NCBI GenBank assembly: GCA_002104945.1
Contig: MCFH01000034.1
Location: 527,531 to 591,530 of the forward strand
Direction of reading: 5' to 3'
Source of the DNA: Piromyces finnis
Taxonomy: Eukaryota; Neocallimastigomycota; Neocallimastigomycetes; Neocallimastigales; Neocallimastigaceae
DNA length: 64,000 bases
Shown: one piece after another, positions 1-13,900 of the stretch
Layout of the letters: each line of letters starts with the position of its first letter
Position numbering within the stretch: position 1 is the first letter of the stretch
Notes under the pieces: generated by a model
Told to the model about the DNA's origin: nothing
Database searches by the model: none
Seen by the model: the letters and a program-made list of their open reading frames with translations, nothing else
Program-made: the position numbers and the translations under genes

Positions 1-970
1 AATTTTTTTTATCAGACTTTTTACACAATTCTTTTTTTACTATAATTTGAGATTTGTTATTATTATTAAAAAAAAAAAAAAGAAATATATATATAAATTT
101 AATCATTATCTGTATTTTTAAAGTATTGGAAGTCAATAGATTAAAAAAAGTTATAATAACAATTCTTGTAAAAAAGAATAAAAAGATAATAATAATAATA
201 ATAAAAGAACCTTAAAAAAATAAACAATAAACGTTTAATTGAAAAAATACAAAAATAATATATAATATGCATATATAGAAATTGATAATAGTATATATCA
301 ACGTATTTCATTTATTTATTGTTTACGGAACAATCGCATAATTGTCATTTTCAAGATAATTTGAAAAGTATATTTTTATACTAAACTTGATTATTATAAA
401 AGTAATTTGAAAAACCTCTTATATTATTATTATTTCAAATTAATTGATTACAGTTATGTAAAACATTTTAATTTTGTGAAAATAGTCGTATTCTATTAAG
501 TCACAACATCAAAATCATAAATATTTTAAATATATTTGAAAAATCCACATAGAGAGAAAAAAAAGTAGTATAAAGACAACAACAAAAAAAAAAGTAGCAA
601 AAGTAAAATAATAAAGTGAAATAAATTCTTTGAAAGATTTATTGACATTATTAAAATTTAAATATACGTTAATTTTCTTTATATAAAGTTTAAAAAGATA
701 AAGGCAAAAAGTTTAAATAGTTATAATACAAAATAATATTTATTTAATTTATTTTCAAAAGGTAATGAAAACAGATTTAAAATAAATATTTTAAGATATC
801 TTATAATTGGCATATTATTTATTGATATATAATATAAATAGTTTTTTTTTTTAGTATGGAAACAGGTAATAAAATAAAAATTTAAAATGAATACAACCTA
901 AATTTTTACTTATTGGTACGATTTTTTTTTCTTTATATAATATTTAGAAAACGTAATTCTTAAAAAGTCA
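1..970. other. AT-rich upstream region, no gene seen
   Basis: Very AT-rich sequence with A-runs and no open frame of note. It lies directly upstream of the ankyrin-repeat gene and presumably holds its promoter and 5' UTR. I see no recognisable motif. Confidence 0.5.
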
Positions 971-3491
971 ATGTCTAATGCAAGTACATATTATCAGAAA
1001 TCAAAATTTGCTTCATCATCAGATACAAATATAAGAAAAATAGGTAGTCTACAACAATTTCAAGAAGATGAAATTTCTTCTGTATCTACTTATTCTTCGC
1101 AGTTCAATACAAACTCATCAGGACTCTATACCCCAAGAAAAAAAGTAGGCGTAGCAAAATTATCTGACAGTATTATCTCTTTAAGTGATTTTAGATACAC
1201 TGATACCCATCCTCAACAACAAAGAATAATATTATGTCAACTTCAAAAACATACAAATAAATTAATTCAAGAAGGAAAAATAAGACCATTACCAAAAGAT
1301 GCCCAGAAAGGAAAGAAAGGTAAACATTTTAATTGTTTAATTTTAAAATAAAAAAGAATCAATACTAATAAATATATTTTAAACGGTAAACACAATATCT
1401 TTAAAAAATAAAACAAATATAAAAAACAATAATAACGGCAAAAACAACAATCATTTTTAAACCATATATATATGATTATATAAAATAACAACAACAATGT
1501 CCGCCAAAACAAAACAAATATAAAAAATCGTCATCATCGTCAAAACAAAATAAATATAAAAAATTATCATCATCGTCAAAACAAAACGTATATGAAAAAT
1601 AAAAATAACAGAATATAGTATGAAACCAAAGTCTAGAACAATGAATCGTATTAATGCCTTTCTTACAAAGAAAAAATCAAAAAAAAGTAAAGAAGGTATA
1701 TAATTGTTTTGATTTAAATATTTATATTAGAAAATATTTACAAGATATTAACTATTGATAAACAATGAAAACATATATTTATGTATAATTATAGAAAATC
1801 TTCATATCTTAAAATTAGCAGTCCATGACCATAGAGTTCAACAAGCTTGTTCAATTATTGATGATTTATCATCCAATACATTTAGAAAAAGAAATTTCTC
1901 AGAAGCTAATGATATATTTTTAAAAGCAATGCTTAATAATTTGGAGCCAGTTGTATTATCAATGCTTGATAAAGGATTCCCTCCAAATATTAATTTACCA
2001 ATTTTTGAAATTCAAATGAGTAATGATATTAAAGTTGATTTACCTTCATATTTCATTTTAGCTGTAGCTCTTGGTATGGATAATGTAATTAAAGTCATGA
2101 TAAAAGTAAGCATTAAAATGATAATGTTAAAGAAAAAAAGATTTTATTATAATAGTAATCTTTAATGATTAAATTATTAACGATCATGGAATGATAATTT
2201 ATTATTTTATAGAAAGCCTATATCAATCAATCATGGAATGGTTTAACGGCATTACATATTGCCTGTTGTAAAGGGGATGAAAAATTAATTAATTTGCTCA
2301 TTGATTATGGTGCTGATGCATCTCAACCTATACCAGTAGAACAATATTTGAATTTAGGTAGATTAAAATCGCTTGAAGCACGAATTATAACACAAAAAAA
2401 GAGTGTACTTAGTGGAACTTATATGGAAGAACAATTGGGAACAAATAATTACATCCCTCAAAACAGTTCATTAATAAAGCCAAATGTAAAAGCACCCTTC
2501 TTGTTCCCTATTGATTTTGCAGCAGCCACTGGAAATATAAAAATAGCAGGTCTAATAATTAACAAGTAAGATTTAGCATTGCTATCTATCATGAGTTTTT
2601 GTATTTACATAAAGATATGTTATGATTAATAATTAAATTTTTTTCTTTTTTTTCTATTAGGGTTGATATTAATGGTATAAGAAGAAGTAGGTATTGTTTG
2701 ATGATGCAACAACAATATAATATGAGTATGGTATTGTTAAAATATGGTGCTACATTTCCACAAGTGAATATATGGTAATTATTTCAAAAAAATTTTTTAT
2801 CGACTTTATCTCTAAAAGACTATTATTAATTTATTGCGTATTCAAACTGTCATTTATTATTTCATAGGAATGATACACCTCTTCATATTGCCTCTCGACA
2901 AGGAAATTTAAGACTTGTTATTGTCTACTCATATTTATTTAATGTAAATACACCTGGACAAAATGGATGGTATGTATTTTAAATAAATGAAAAAATATAA
3001 TATTTTAATTAGAGGGATGCGTAATTTATTTTAATCCAAAATTTTATACTAATATTAAAGGTATCCACTTCATGAAGCCATTGTAAGAAATCATAGAGAT
3101 GTTTGTCAATATTTACTAAAAAGAGGTGCCTCCACAGAATTAACTAATTATGAAGGTTTGACACCAAAACAATTAGCAGAAAAATGGGGAATATCAAGTA
3201 GTGATATTGAATCATGTTTAGGTATATTTTGATAATATCAATAATTATTAAGTAAAAACAAAATTTTAATCTCTTTTTTTAAATAAAATATATTTATACA
3301 TAAAAAAAAAAGATCAAACGGTTGAATTTGTTGTTGAAAATGAAATCAGTGAGAAAGAAATTTTAGCTAAAGTTAATCGCTATTTATCAAATTTAGCTAT
3401 AATGAATTCATCAAGAATAAGACAAACTAAAAAGAAAAGTCAAATATTATTACCAAAAGTATTCCAAAAAGAACAATCCGCACATAAATAA
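971..3491 (+). CDS. Ankyrin-repeat protein, 8 exons
   Basis: Function unknown beyond a likely protein-binding ankyrin scaffold. Reading frame and GT/AG borders give exons 971-1319, 1612-1695, 1795-2105, 2213-2565, 2661-2774, 2868-2969, 3061-3221 and 3313-3491. All phases match and the sum encodes about 550 residues. The first ~115 residues are Ser/Thr/Gln-rich and look disordered. Exon 3 onward carries ankyrin-type helices (seen: GLTALHIACCKGDEKLINLL, DTPLHIASRQGNLRLV, YPLHEAIVRNHRDVCQYLL, each followed by G-A/N turns). The C-terminal 60 residues are charged and Lys-rich. The start is the first ATG of the open exon. Exon 2 is the least certain because it is short and has no domain support. 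No membrane or catalytic domain is visible. Confidence 0.8.
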
Positions 3492-4776
3492 AATTGATCA
3501 TCATCATCAAGTCTTTTCTTTTTATTTTAAACTACAATTAACCAATACGCTAAACAAATATTTTATTAACATATATATTAAAAAAAATAGAAACTAAAGT
3601 ATTAAGTTTTTAAAAAAAAATATTCTTTTTTTTCGCAATTTTATAATTTTTATTATTTTTTTAAACAAAACAAAACGAGAAAAATAAGTAAATATAAAAA
3701 AAAAAAACGAAACAAAAAAACTAAAAACAAACAAAACAAAAAAAAAGCAAAAAAAAAAAAATAAAGCAAAAAAAAAAAACATACAGGAATAAATAAAATT
3801 ATAAAATATTTATACTTTCAACGCAAAGAAATGAATATAATATATACATCAATATCAATAAAATTTACATTAAACAATAATAATATCCTAAAAGAAAAAA
3901 TTCCATGAATTATATATATATATAAAATCTATTATAAATTTATAAATAATAAAAGTAAAATAACAATATAAATATGTAATATTTTTAAATTTGGTTTAAC
4001 TAAAAATAGTATTATTTATATTATTTATTTAATTTACATTATATATATGTTAAAAAACATTCAAAAAAAAAAAACCTCTTTTTTTCTTTTTATATAAATA
4101 TATAATTATTTCTTTATAATAAATTCCACCTACCATTAATCCTTTTTTTTTTTTTTTATTTCTTTTTATTTTTATTTTTTTTTATGCTTTTTTTTTTTTT
4201 TCCTTTCCTCATCGTTGACCTTGATATTCATTAGTAAAAAAAAAAAAAAAAAAAAAAAAAGAATCATTCATATTATGTATTAATCTAATATATAAATATC
4301 TAATAATACCAACATTATCAATTATCATTTATATTTTATTGTAAAAGAAGTGAAGTTTAAAAAATATAAATATATAAATAACCAAAAACAAAGTAAAAAA
4401 TTATGTTTAATAGGATATCTTTTAAAATTAACAAAGTATATAAAATAAAATAAAACAAAACAAAAAAAAATAAAATAAAAAAAAAATTGAAAAAAAAAAA
4501 ACTTTCAAAATTGTTTAATGCTTAAAAAGCAGCTACATTCCTTTCCTTTTATTATTTAAAAAATATTTAAAAAATTTTTTCTTTTCTTTTGGTAAAAATT
4601 TATACTTTAAAAAAAAAGTGGGTTGGGTAGTACAATTAAAAGTAAAAAATAAAAAAAAAAAATTAAAAAATTAAAAATGGTTAAAAAGGTTTATTGAAAC
4701 AATTTGCTTAAAAAAAAAAAAAAAAAAAATTGAAATTATAAAATAAAAAAAATAAATATAAATATTTTTTATTTTT

Positions 4777-4808
<32 letters not shown>
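3492..4808. other. Intergenic, A/T homopolymer-rich
   Basis: No gene seen. The segment contains many A(n) and T(n) runs of 8-25 nt. Small open frames here are only homopolymer translations. It separates two plus-strand genes and probably holds the 3' UTR of the first and the promoter of the second. Confidence 0.5.
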
Positions 4809-4811
<3 letters not shown>

Positions 4812-4885
4812 AGCTCTATTATTGTACCAACCTATATTGAAGCAAAAGAATTGGCAGACTGGATTTTGGATCCAAATATGAAAGC

Positions 4886-4924
<39 letters not shown>

Positions 4925-5881
4925 AAAGAAATTTAAAAATAAAAATTATTAATTCACCTAATAATAAGAAGAAATAATAAGAATAAGAATAAGAAATAAT
5001 AATAATAACAATATTGTTGCTATTATTGTTATAATTATTATATACTCATATTAAATTCATTATTATTTTTTATTATAACGAAATCCTAATTAAAATATTT
5101 CAAAAAAAATTATTTATTCTTTTTTTTTTTTTTTTTTTTTTTTTTATAGCATATATATATAATATTAAAATTCATAAAGTATTAAATAACCCTTTTTTAT
5201 TATTATTATTATAATAATTTTCCAATTTTTATAATGAAAAAAAAAAAGAAAGGATTACATTATAATTGATGTTAGAGATGATGACTATCCTGTAATTATC
5301 CATTTTATTTTTATTCATATTAATTTAAAATATTTATTTATTACTTATATAAAATAAATATAAATATATATATATATAATAATAATTAAAAACAATTTTA
5401 AAAAAAATAAATAATTCAATTTATTATAATAATTCAAAATTGAATTCATATTACACCAAATATGTCTCTATATTGCTATAATATTAATAATAAAATAGTT
5501 ATTTTACTACTATTATTAACTAATTTTATTTATAAAAATAAAATACACCTTTTTTTTTTTTTTTACAAGTTTGGTAATATATGTCATTGTAAAAATATAC
5601 CAAGTATTAAATTTTTAGATAATATTGAACATTATGTTTTAAAATGTAAAAGAATTCCAAAAATTGTTTTTCACTGTGCCATGTCTCAAGTTCGTGGACC
5701 AAAATGTGCTAATCGTTATGCACTTACTTTAAATAGTTTATTAGAAGCAGGAGAAATTGAAGATATTGACCAAAAAGTTTATATTTTAAGAGGTGGTTTT
5801 ATGAATTTCCAAAATATCTATAAAACAAATCCAAATCTTGTAGAAAATTTAATAGAAGATTATTGGCTTAATCCATACTAA
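4809..5881 (+). CDS. Cdc25/Acr2-like rhodanese-domain phosphatase (Ibp1-like)
   Basis: A single rhodanese fold related to fission-yeast Ibp1, plant CDC25/arsenate reductase and yeast Acr2. These are small phosphatases or arsenate reductases using a cysteine in an HCX5R loop. Exons 4809-4888, 5249-5291 and 5570-5881 give 144 residues in consistent phase. The strand and motif before the loop read DYIIIDVRDDDYP, and the active-site loop is HCAMSQVR, with Cys77 and Arg83. The length of about 145 residues matches the single-domain family. Intron 1 has a GT followed by a pure T-run, which is a weak donor, so the exon 1/2 join is the least certain part. Known members act on protein phosphotyrosine or arsenate; which applies here cannot be told from sequence. 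Confidence 0.85.
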
Positions 5882-6555
5882 CTTTTTTTTTTTTCATCAT
5901 TTTAAAATAATTATTTATAGATAAATATAACTTTTTTTTTTTTTTTTTAGCAATACAATAAATAAAATGAATGCTTTTCAAAGTTAATAGTTTTATAAAT
6001 CATTGAATAAAATAAATAAAAATATAAATTTATAATTTATTAAAACTTTTCTTGCAAAAAAAAAAAAAAAAAAAATAATTATTAAATAATTTAAGAATAC
6101 ATAAAGTATTGGCAATGGTGAAAATTGGCCAAAATATTTAATGTTAAATAAAAATTATAAAGTGGAAAGGAAAAAAAAAAAAAAAGTGAACCTTTCTATG
6201 TATCTTAAAAATGTTAAGAATGAGGTGAGAAGAAAGGATTCCTTTTAAAGAAAAAGAAATAGGAACAATTTAAGACTTTGTTAAAATTAATAATAATAAT
6301 AAAAAGAAAAAGAAAAAATGTATTCTATTAAATTAATTTCAATAGGTCATAATATGGAGTAATCCCTGGTTATTTTTATTAAAGATAGTATAAATATAAA
6401 ATTTGGTATATTAAAACTCAAATATTATTTGATTTATGACATCGTTTAATAAAACAATTTAATTTTCTTCTCTAAAAAGTCTGGCAGATGGTTTATTACT
6501 TGTTGCTGTTGATTTTAGTATTTTAGTATGAAAAGTAGTCAAAAAAAAAAAGTTA
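5882..6555. other. Intergenic, no gene seen
   Basis: AT-rich sequence downstream of the phosphatase gene, ending at the SINE target site. No open frame or RNA gene is recognisable. Confidence 0.5.
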
Positions 6556-6568
6556 TTTTAACCATGAT
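6556..6568. repeat. SINE target-site duplication, left copy
   Basis: The 13-mer TTTTAACCATGAT lies just outside the poly(A)/T end of the SINE and recurs exactly at 7126-7138. It marks insertion by target-primed reverse transcription. The perfect match suggests a fairly recent insertion. Confidence 0.92.
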
Positions 6569-7125
6569 TTTTTTTTTTTTTTTTTTTTTTAACTTCCGAG
6601 TGCATTTCTCCCATCGATCAGAGTTAGCTCCAATGGTGGTTCTTAGAGAAACGTTGGCTCATTCCTATTGCTAGGTGGTTGTGACCCTCCTGGTCTGTCA
6701 TACTGTTTCTTCAGCTTCGACGCTCACTTAATCCATGTACATTAGATGCATGTCGTTGTACGATATTTCACAACTACAATGCTAAGCCTCTTATAGTCAA
6801 TTTGATCACGTGTCAACCGCCCCCTAATGTTTACACTTAAATTGATTAAGGAATATTATGTGTTTTTGGCATAGCCTAAGTCACCACTTATTAAGTTCTA
6901 ATTTGGAATGTACCATGTACACTAGACCCTCTCAGGCCGGCTAGACGAGTGTTATTATCATAGTAGTAAATTAGAAAGTTCATTTATACTTACCTGAATA
7001 TCATAACCCAACCCATGGCAAACCCAGTGGGAAAATCCACAGGCACTGACATCTGCGGGGTCGAACCAGAAGCCTTATGTATGCTAAGGAAACGCCTTAA
7101 CAACCAGGATAAAAACTGGAACGAC
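6569..7125 (-). mobile_element. tRNA-derived SINE, full-length copy
   Basis: A GC-richer island of about 557 bp, sense on the minus strand. Its 5' end (about 7050-7125) resembles tRNA-Ala(AGC): an anticodon-loop-like TTAGCAT and, 3' of it, a pol III B box GGTTCGACCCC (plus-strand 7057-7067). The A-box region is degenerate. The 3' end is a poly(A) tail, seen as a T-run from 6569. About 6682-6725 matches the 3' end of the LINE ORF further along the window. A nearly identical inverted copy sits at 58236-58764. No protein is encoded. pol III transcription and LINE-driven mobilisation are inferred from the family type. Confidence 0.88.
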
Positions 7126-7138
7126 TTTTAACCATGAT
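7126..7138. repeat. SINE target-site duplication, right copy
   Basis: Exact second copy of TTTTAACCATGAT, immediately outside the tRNA-like 5' end of the element. It fixes the element boundary at 7125. Confidence 0.92.
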
Positions 7139-7327
7139 ATCATTTATTATATATATATATATATAATAAAAAAAGAATTATTAAATATCTTTTATAATTT
7201 CAAAAATACTTTTTTAAACACTAAACCGTTTTTTATTAAATGTAACCTTTTTTTTTTTTTTATTTTTATTTATTTTATTTTATTTTATTTTTTTTTATAA
7301 TATATAATTTATTAATTTTATTTTCTG

Positions 7328-7359
<32 letters not shown>

Positions 7360-7462
7360 TTATTATTTATTTATTTATAATAAATGTAAATGTAAACTAA
7401 TTTAATTAGGTGACTCTTACATAAAAGAAAAAAAAATTAATTATTATATAGTATAGTAAATG

Positions 7463-7495
<33 letters not shown>

Positions 7496-7941
7496 TATTA
7501 AATTAAAATAGAATGTGTATTAAATTAATTGTTTTGTTTTGCTCGTTTTTTTTTTTTTTAATACCTAATTTCCTCGGTCTTCTATTTGCTATTTTTTTTT
7601 TATATACATATAAATATAATTTTTAAAATAGCCAAATAAAAGAAAAACTATATATATACATAAATATATATTTTTGGGCATGGAACTATTTTCAATCTTT
7701 ATCATCTTTTTTGTTTTTCTCTTCCAATTATAATATAAAATACTTATAATAATATTATATGATTCTTTTATATCAATATGTTTTTTTTTTTTTCCTTTTT
7801 ATTTTTATTCTATTTTATTAATATTATTATTATTACTATTTTTTTTTTTTCCATTTTGTAAAATAATTATTTTACAAAAAATAAAAAAAAAAACTATAAA
7901 ATAAATAATAATATTAATAAAAATAAAAATAAAAAAACAAC
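7139..7941. other. Intergenic, T-run rich
   Basis: AT-rich sequence 3' of the minus-strand nucleotidyltransferase gene, with several T(n)A(n) blocks (for example near 7330-7355 and 7463-7493). No gene is recognisable. Confidence 0.5.
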
Positions 7942-10900
7942 CTATTTAACCTTCTTCTTGAGCTTTTTATTATTTCCCTTAGCTTTTGAATTATCATCTA
8001 TTTTTGCTTTTCCTGGTTTGTTTTTATTAGAATTATTGGTGTTGGAGGAAGTACCATTTTTAAACTTTTTCTTATTATTGTTGTTGTTATTATTATTATT
8101 ATTGTTATTATTATTACTGTTGTTGTTGTTAACCGTTACATTATTTGGATTTGGATTAGCAATAGTGGTGGTGGTGGTGGTGGTATTAAGAGTATTTGAA
8201 TTATTAACATTCTTGTTATTTTCAGTTTCGGATTTTTTATTATTAAATTTTTGTTGCTTCTTTACTTTATTTTTGGAATTCTTTTTGTTTGTCATACTCT
8301 TTTGGCCATTTTCTTCCTTTTTTATTGCGTTTGTAATATTGCCATTTTGGATGTTTTTGTTTGTATTATTTGAATTATTTGTAATTATTGTGGTCGTTAC
8401 GGTCGTTATGACAGTGGTTTCATCTCCTTTATTCTTTTCTAAACTTTTATCTTTATTTTCTTTTAATTTATTATTGTTATGAGCTTTGGTTTCCTTAATA
8501 GTAAAAGAATTAATACGATTTTTATGACCAACAATACTATTCTTTCTTTTTCCTCCTTTATTATTTTCTTCCTTTTTATTATTCTTATTATAATTATTTT
8601 TATTCTTTTGATTTCCTATATTACAACCATGCTTTGATTTCTCCTTGACTTCGCTTTTGTTTTGATTATTCATTTTATTATCTTTACTTTTATTATTAGC
8701 ATTATTCTTTTTATTCTTCTTTTCTTTGGGAGGACTGACTAAATTAGTATTGCTGCTTATACTACCAACACCTTTGATAGCTAACTTTCCTTTTTCGTTT
8801 TTCTTATTATCATGAATACTACTGTCAAAACTTTTTTTACCTTTACCAGTATTAATTTTATTTTCTTTGTTATTTTTATAGTCAATAAGTACATCATTGA
8901 CAATAATGTTATTTTCTAAATTAATTTCAATACTGGAATTTTTATTCTTTATATTTAATAAAAATTCACTTCCTTTACTTCCAGAAAGATTATTTCGAAT
9001 GTTAATATTACTGTTTTGTCCTTTACAATCTTCCTCAGATCCTGGTTCTTCTCCTTTAGAATATATTTCGCCTGGTTCACAACTAATTTCCTCATTATAA
9101 AGCGTTCTTTCTTCTTCACTTTTATTACCATCTAAATAAATAATGGCTTGTTCCTCGTCAGTATGATGACTAGCTAATGAAAATTCTGTTGGACCATCAT
9201 TTTTTCCTGTATTCTTGATAGCAAAATTCTCCATCTTATTTCCATTTTCTTCGCTATTGTCTCCATGTAAATAATTGGGTTTTTTCTTTTGTGGTTTATA
9301 ATTATCTTTGGCAGTATTACTACCTTCTTCATTTTCCTTAGATTTTTGTTTTCCAATAGTATGACCATTTTCACCAGATGATTTTTTATTAGCCTTATTA
9401 ACAAGGAATTGTGAATTTGGCCATTGAGACTTTTTATTTTCTAACTTTCCATAATACTTTTTATTACCACTAAATGTTGTTTTGGAAGAACGATCGCTCT
9501 TACTTTCTTTGGTTAAATCTTTTTTGTCTTCTAATACGCCGTCATGACTAATTTCTTTTGGTATATTCTCACGAGAAGCAAGTATTGGATTTAGAGAATT
9601 ATCAACAACGACGGGAACTAAGGGTTGATACGTATGATATAAACTACCTTCAGGAATTGTTATATTATTATTTGAGGCGTATATAGCTTGATTTGTTGCG
9701 GGTATGATTGGTATTGTTTCAACAGCATAGCCTAAAGGTTGTGCCCTACTTTGGTATGGACTTCCTGGAGGATGAGCAGCAGTTTGTGCTGGAATAAAGT
9801 AATTTATTAGGTTTACATTATTAAGTTTGGTGTAATAATGACCATATGCATTACCACTAAGTACAGGGAAAGAAGTAGTATAGCCTGTCATTACAGATTG
9901 ACTATTTTCACCATTTGGCTTTATTTTATTACTACTGCTACTACTACTGCTACTACTACTATTTCCCTGTGTAGTAACTGAATTTACGTTTGAATTATTT
10001 AAATTAATAAATATAGGATAAGGTGGATATCTCGCGCTATTAATTATGTTTTGTTGTTGTTGTTGTTGCTGTTGTTGTTGTTGCTTACTGATACCTTCTT
10101 CAGTTAATGTCATTTTTTGATCTTGAGCTTGAACATAAACAAATTGTTTATAAAATTGGGCACATTCTTGATTTACATAACTATAATAATTATTAAAATT
10201 ATTTATAATCACAGGTTTAGATGAATTAGTTTGATCTTCTGTACCTTTACTACTTGTAGTAGCTTCATTATTAGTATCATCATCCATATCTTTAATTTCA
10301 TTACTTTCAGTTTCATTTTTATCATTTTCTAATTCCTCGATTTGGGTATCATCTTTTATTTCATTTTTTCCTTTATTCTTTTTTCTTTCAACTTGATCTA
10401 TATTACTTTGTGAATTATCACCAACTATATTTTCATTACTACTACTTATATTATTAATATCGGTTGCTGAGGTTTTAGAGGCGTACGTTGATGTGATACT
10501 ATTTGTAGTCATATTATTACTGCGATTATAGTTATTATTTAATTTATTTTCATTATATGCTTTAGTATCATTTCTACCATCACTAACAGCATTTTTATTG
10601 CGATTAATACTTAAATTAGAACTATTATTATAGTAATATTGGGGTGAAGAAGATAACGAAGTTGAATTATCGATATTTCTATGGTGCTCTATAAATCTAT
10701 TTTTAATGACAATTTTTTCATTATCCATTTCATCAGTTTCTTTATTACTTACATAGTTTGATTTATCATGTTTTCTATTATTATGAATATCTTTGTCTAT
10801 ATAATTATTCCTATTGAAGTTATTGTTTCTTTTATTATTAATGTAGGATGAATTAGAGTTAGAATAATGATTATTCAAAAAACTGTTATCATTAGGGAAA

Positions 10901-13900
10901 CGACGAGCGTAATAATAACTTTCACTTGGAGGGGAAGTTGATGAAGAAGTGGTATCATTTGGATCTGTAGGCTTCTTTTTCGTATTCCAAGCAAGTTTTT
11001 TATTTTGGAATGGTGAATTTTCTAAAGAATTGTTGTTTGATGGTGAAGAACTATTATTATTGTTATTACGAATTCTCCAGTTTCCATTTTTATCGGCAAC
11101 ATTCATACTTCCTGGAAAAGAGGTTGTACCTTTTCCATTTTTTAAATTAGAAAACGGATTTGCAGGATTACTAATAAATAAATGATCATTATGAATAGTT
11201 CCGTTACTAGTGTAACTATTATTTTCAGGAGATCTACTTTGATTTTGATAATAATAGTTTGATGTATAGGCATAATTGCTTGGATTTGGTTTATAAGGTT
11301 CACAAAGCTCTTCGAGGGGACCTCTAGATTTTAAAATTTTAAAAGCACGTTTAAATTCCCAACGAAGACCTTTTACACTATAGCGATTAGCACAATTAGC
11401 AAGATTTCTAGTGGTATTAAAAGGTTCTTCCACACAGAAATAATTATTTCTAATTCGTGTATTATTGGAAGACACATTCCAACCATTATCAGATTTCTTT
11501 TTATAACAACCACTTCTCACAGATACAACATCGGTAATATAATCAAAATCACAAGCAAAGGTTTTAAAAAAGCCAAATATCAATTCATATAATGTTTCCT
11601 TATTATCCTTTCCAAAGCCTTTCAATTTATCAAGATCTGTATATATTGTACAATCGATACCATCAACAATAATTCTTTCCTCTTGTGGGATATCTTTAGT
11701 CATTGCGTGAAGGCATGGCAAAATTGGTGGCTTTCTCATTTGTAAAAAGTTAATGACCATATTTACCCAACAATACGAACTTAATGTTCCTGTTTTGGCG
11801 TCATTAAGCATTCTTTGTCTAGCAAAATATTTAATGGTCATAATTAAAGGTTTCACTCTCTCATCGATTAATGCATAAGTTTGAATCATTTTTGTATTGT
11901 AAAGGGCAATAGTATTATTTACATTAATATCGCATGAAAGGTTAGTTTCTGGGTCAACAAAATTGCATATTGGTACTTTGGCATTTGGCGTAGTACGAAT
12001 CTTTGTAATATTATTTTCTTCCAAAATTTTCTTTATAACTTCCATATCACTTAATTCACAATCAACTCTATCATTTGTTGTTAAACATATATCAACATCA
12101 CTGTTATAGGTACCTAATTCATTTGCTGAGGATCCAAAAAGATGGGCTTTAACGCCCAAGTTTGGATAACGATCTGAAAATATTTTTTGAATACGTTTTA
12201 AAAGACTCAATTTTTTTGTTTTACTTTCTTCATTAGGTAAATTTTTAGTATAAAAGTCCAACATTTCTTTTTCAAGAGAAGCTGCATACTCCTTTATTGA
12301 TTTTTCAAAATCTGCTGATTTCTTTCCATTTTTTTTATAATACTGTGACTTCTCATAATAATTCTTAGAATATTTTTCTTCAGAATGTACACTTGAAATT
12401 GAAATTTCAGGGGAAAAGGCGTTACTGTAATATGAATAATTATCTTCATCTCTTTTTTGACTATTTTTAATGGCTATAGAACTAGTCGTTTCTTTCGAAA
12501 ATTGCATCTCATTATCTATATTATTTTGATTACCATTTGGATTACGTTCCTTTAATAGGCTTTCGTTAACAGTTAAAATTTCTTTACTTGGCTTCTTTAA
12601 AATATGATCACTATTAATTTTACTTTCAGTGTTTTTCGTTAAATTTTCTAGTTCATCTGTATCTTCAATAGTTATGATTGGTTCTATTTTTTCATTTTCA
12701 TTAATAGTATATAATTTACCATTATTATCTAAATCATTACTACTAATTTGGATAAATTCTTCCTCGGCATTATCTAAATCTTCTATAATAAGATTAGATG
12801 ATTTATTTTCTAAATTATTCGTTATATCTCCAGGAAAAGCATTTGTTGTTGGTATACTAGTTGATTCTGATTCACTAACACATACTATATTTGACATAAA
12901 GCTAGAATTTTCAGACTCGACCAAAGTATCTTCATTCAATACATTATTGTATAATGGATTTAGATAATTATCCTTAGATCCATTTCTTGAGACTTTTCTA
13001 TTTATTTTATCCTTGGGATCTTGAACTTCTATTTTATGAGTTTTATTCTTATTCTCCTTTTCTGAATTATTTACATTTAGCGATGTTGCACCTTTACTTA
13101 TTACCAGTGATATTTCTTTATTTACTAAATTATGAACTACAACATCTTTATAGGTGAGCGACGTTTTTTCCGAATCCGTTACATTTTCTATGTTCAATCC
13201 ATTATTCAATGAATTGGAGGAAGGCTCCTTTTTCAATTCATTATTATTATTCTTTTGTTCTGATATGTTATTGTTTATTATATTATTTGAGGATGAAAAT
13301 AATAGCATTGATTTACCTTTTGATACTTTTGGTGATGATTTTTCAAATATTAGTTGACTATCTTGTTTTTCTATTTTAAATGATTCAGAAGATTTTGTTT
13401 TTATTTTAGTAGGAGGTATTGGTTGGGAAGGCGATATTGGTGATAAAGGATTTTGTTCATTCTTAATAAACTTTTTATTCTCATCATCATTATGTGAACT
13501 ACTTTTGGTAGATAATGGGGAGGATGAATATGCGTCTTGACTAGTTGGAATATCTAAAGAGGGGGATTCTAATGATGTTGATGGAAGAGATTGGTCCAAT
13601 GACATAGAACTTGAAGTAATCTTTAAATGTTTATCGGATTCAACGGTTTCTTCTTCTTTACTTTTATTTTCAAAACTATCTTTTTTATTATTGATTCTTA
13701 CTGATTCTTTGATAGATATTTCTTCCTTCATTGACATTTTCCCTAGATCATCCTTTGATGTTTTATTATTAACTGGATATGAGGAAGTTATTGTTTCTGT
13801 TACTGAAGATACATCATGTTCACCAATTATATTTTCTAAAGGACCTTTAATATGCGGTGTTAATGATAAATTATCTGATTTTCCGGATGAGATTGAAGTA

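Noticed and set aside
7050-7125. Functional tRNA-Ala gene
   Set aside because: The acceptor stem and A box are not conserved and the sequence continues into a poly(A)-tailed repeat, so it is a SINE head.
7958-8482. 174-codon plus-strand frame rich in Leu
   Set aside because: Antisense shadow of the Asn/Lys-rich end of the nucleotidyltransferase gene.
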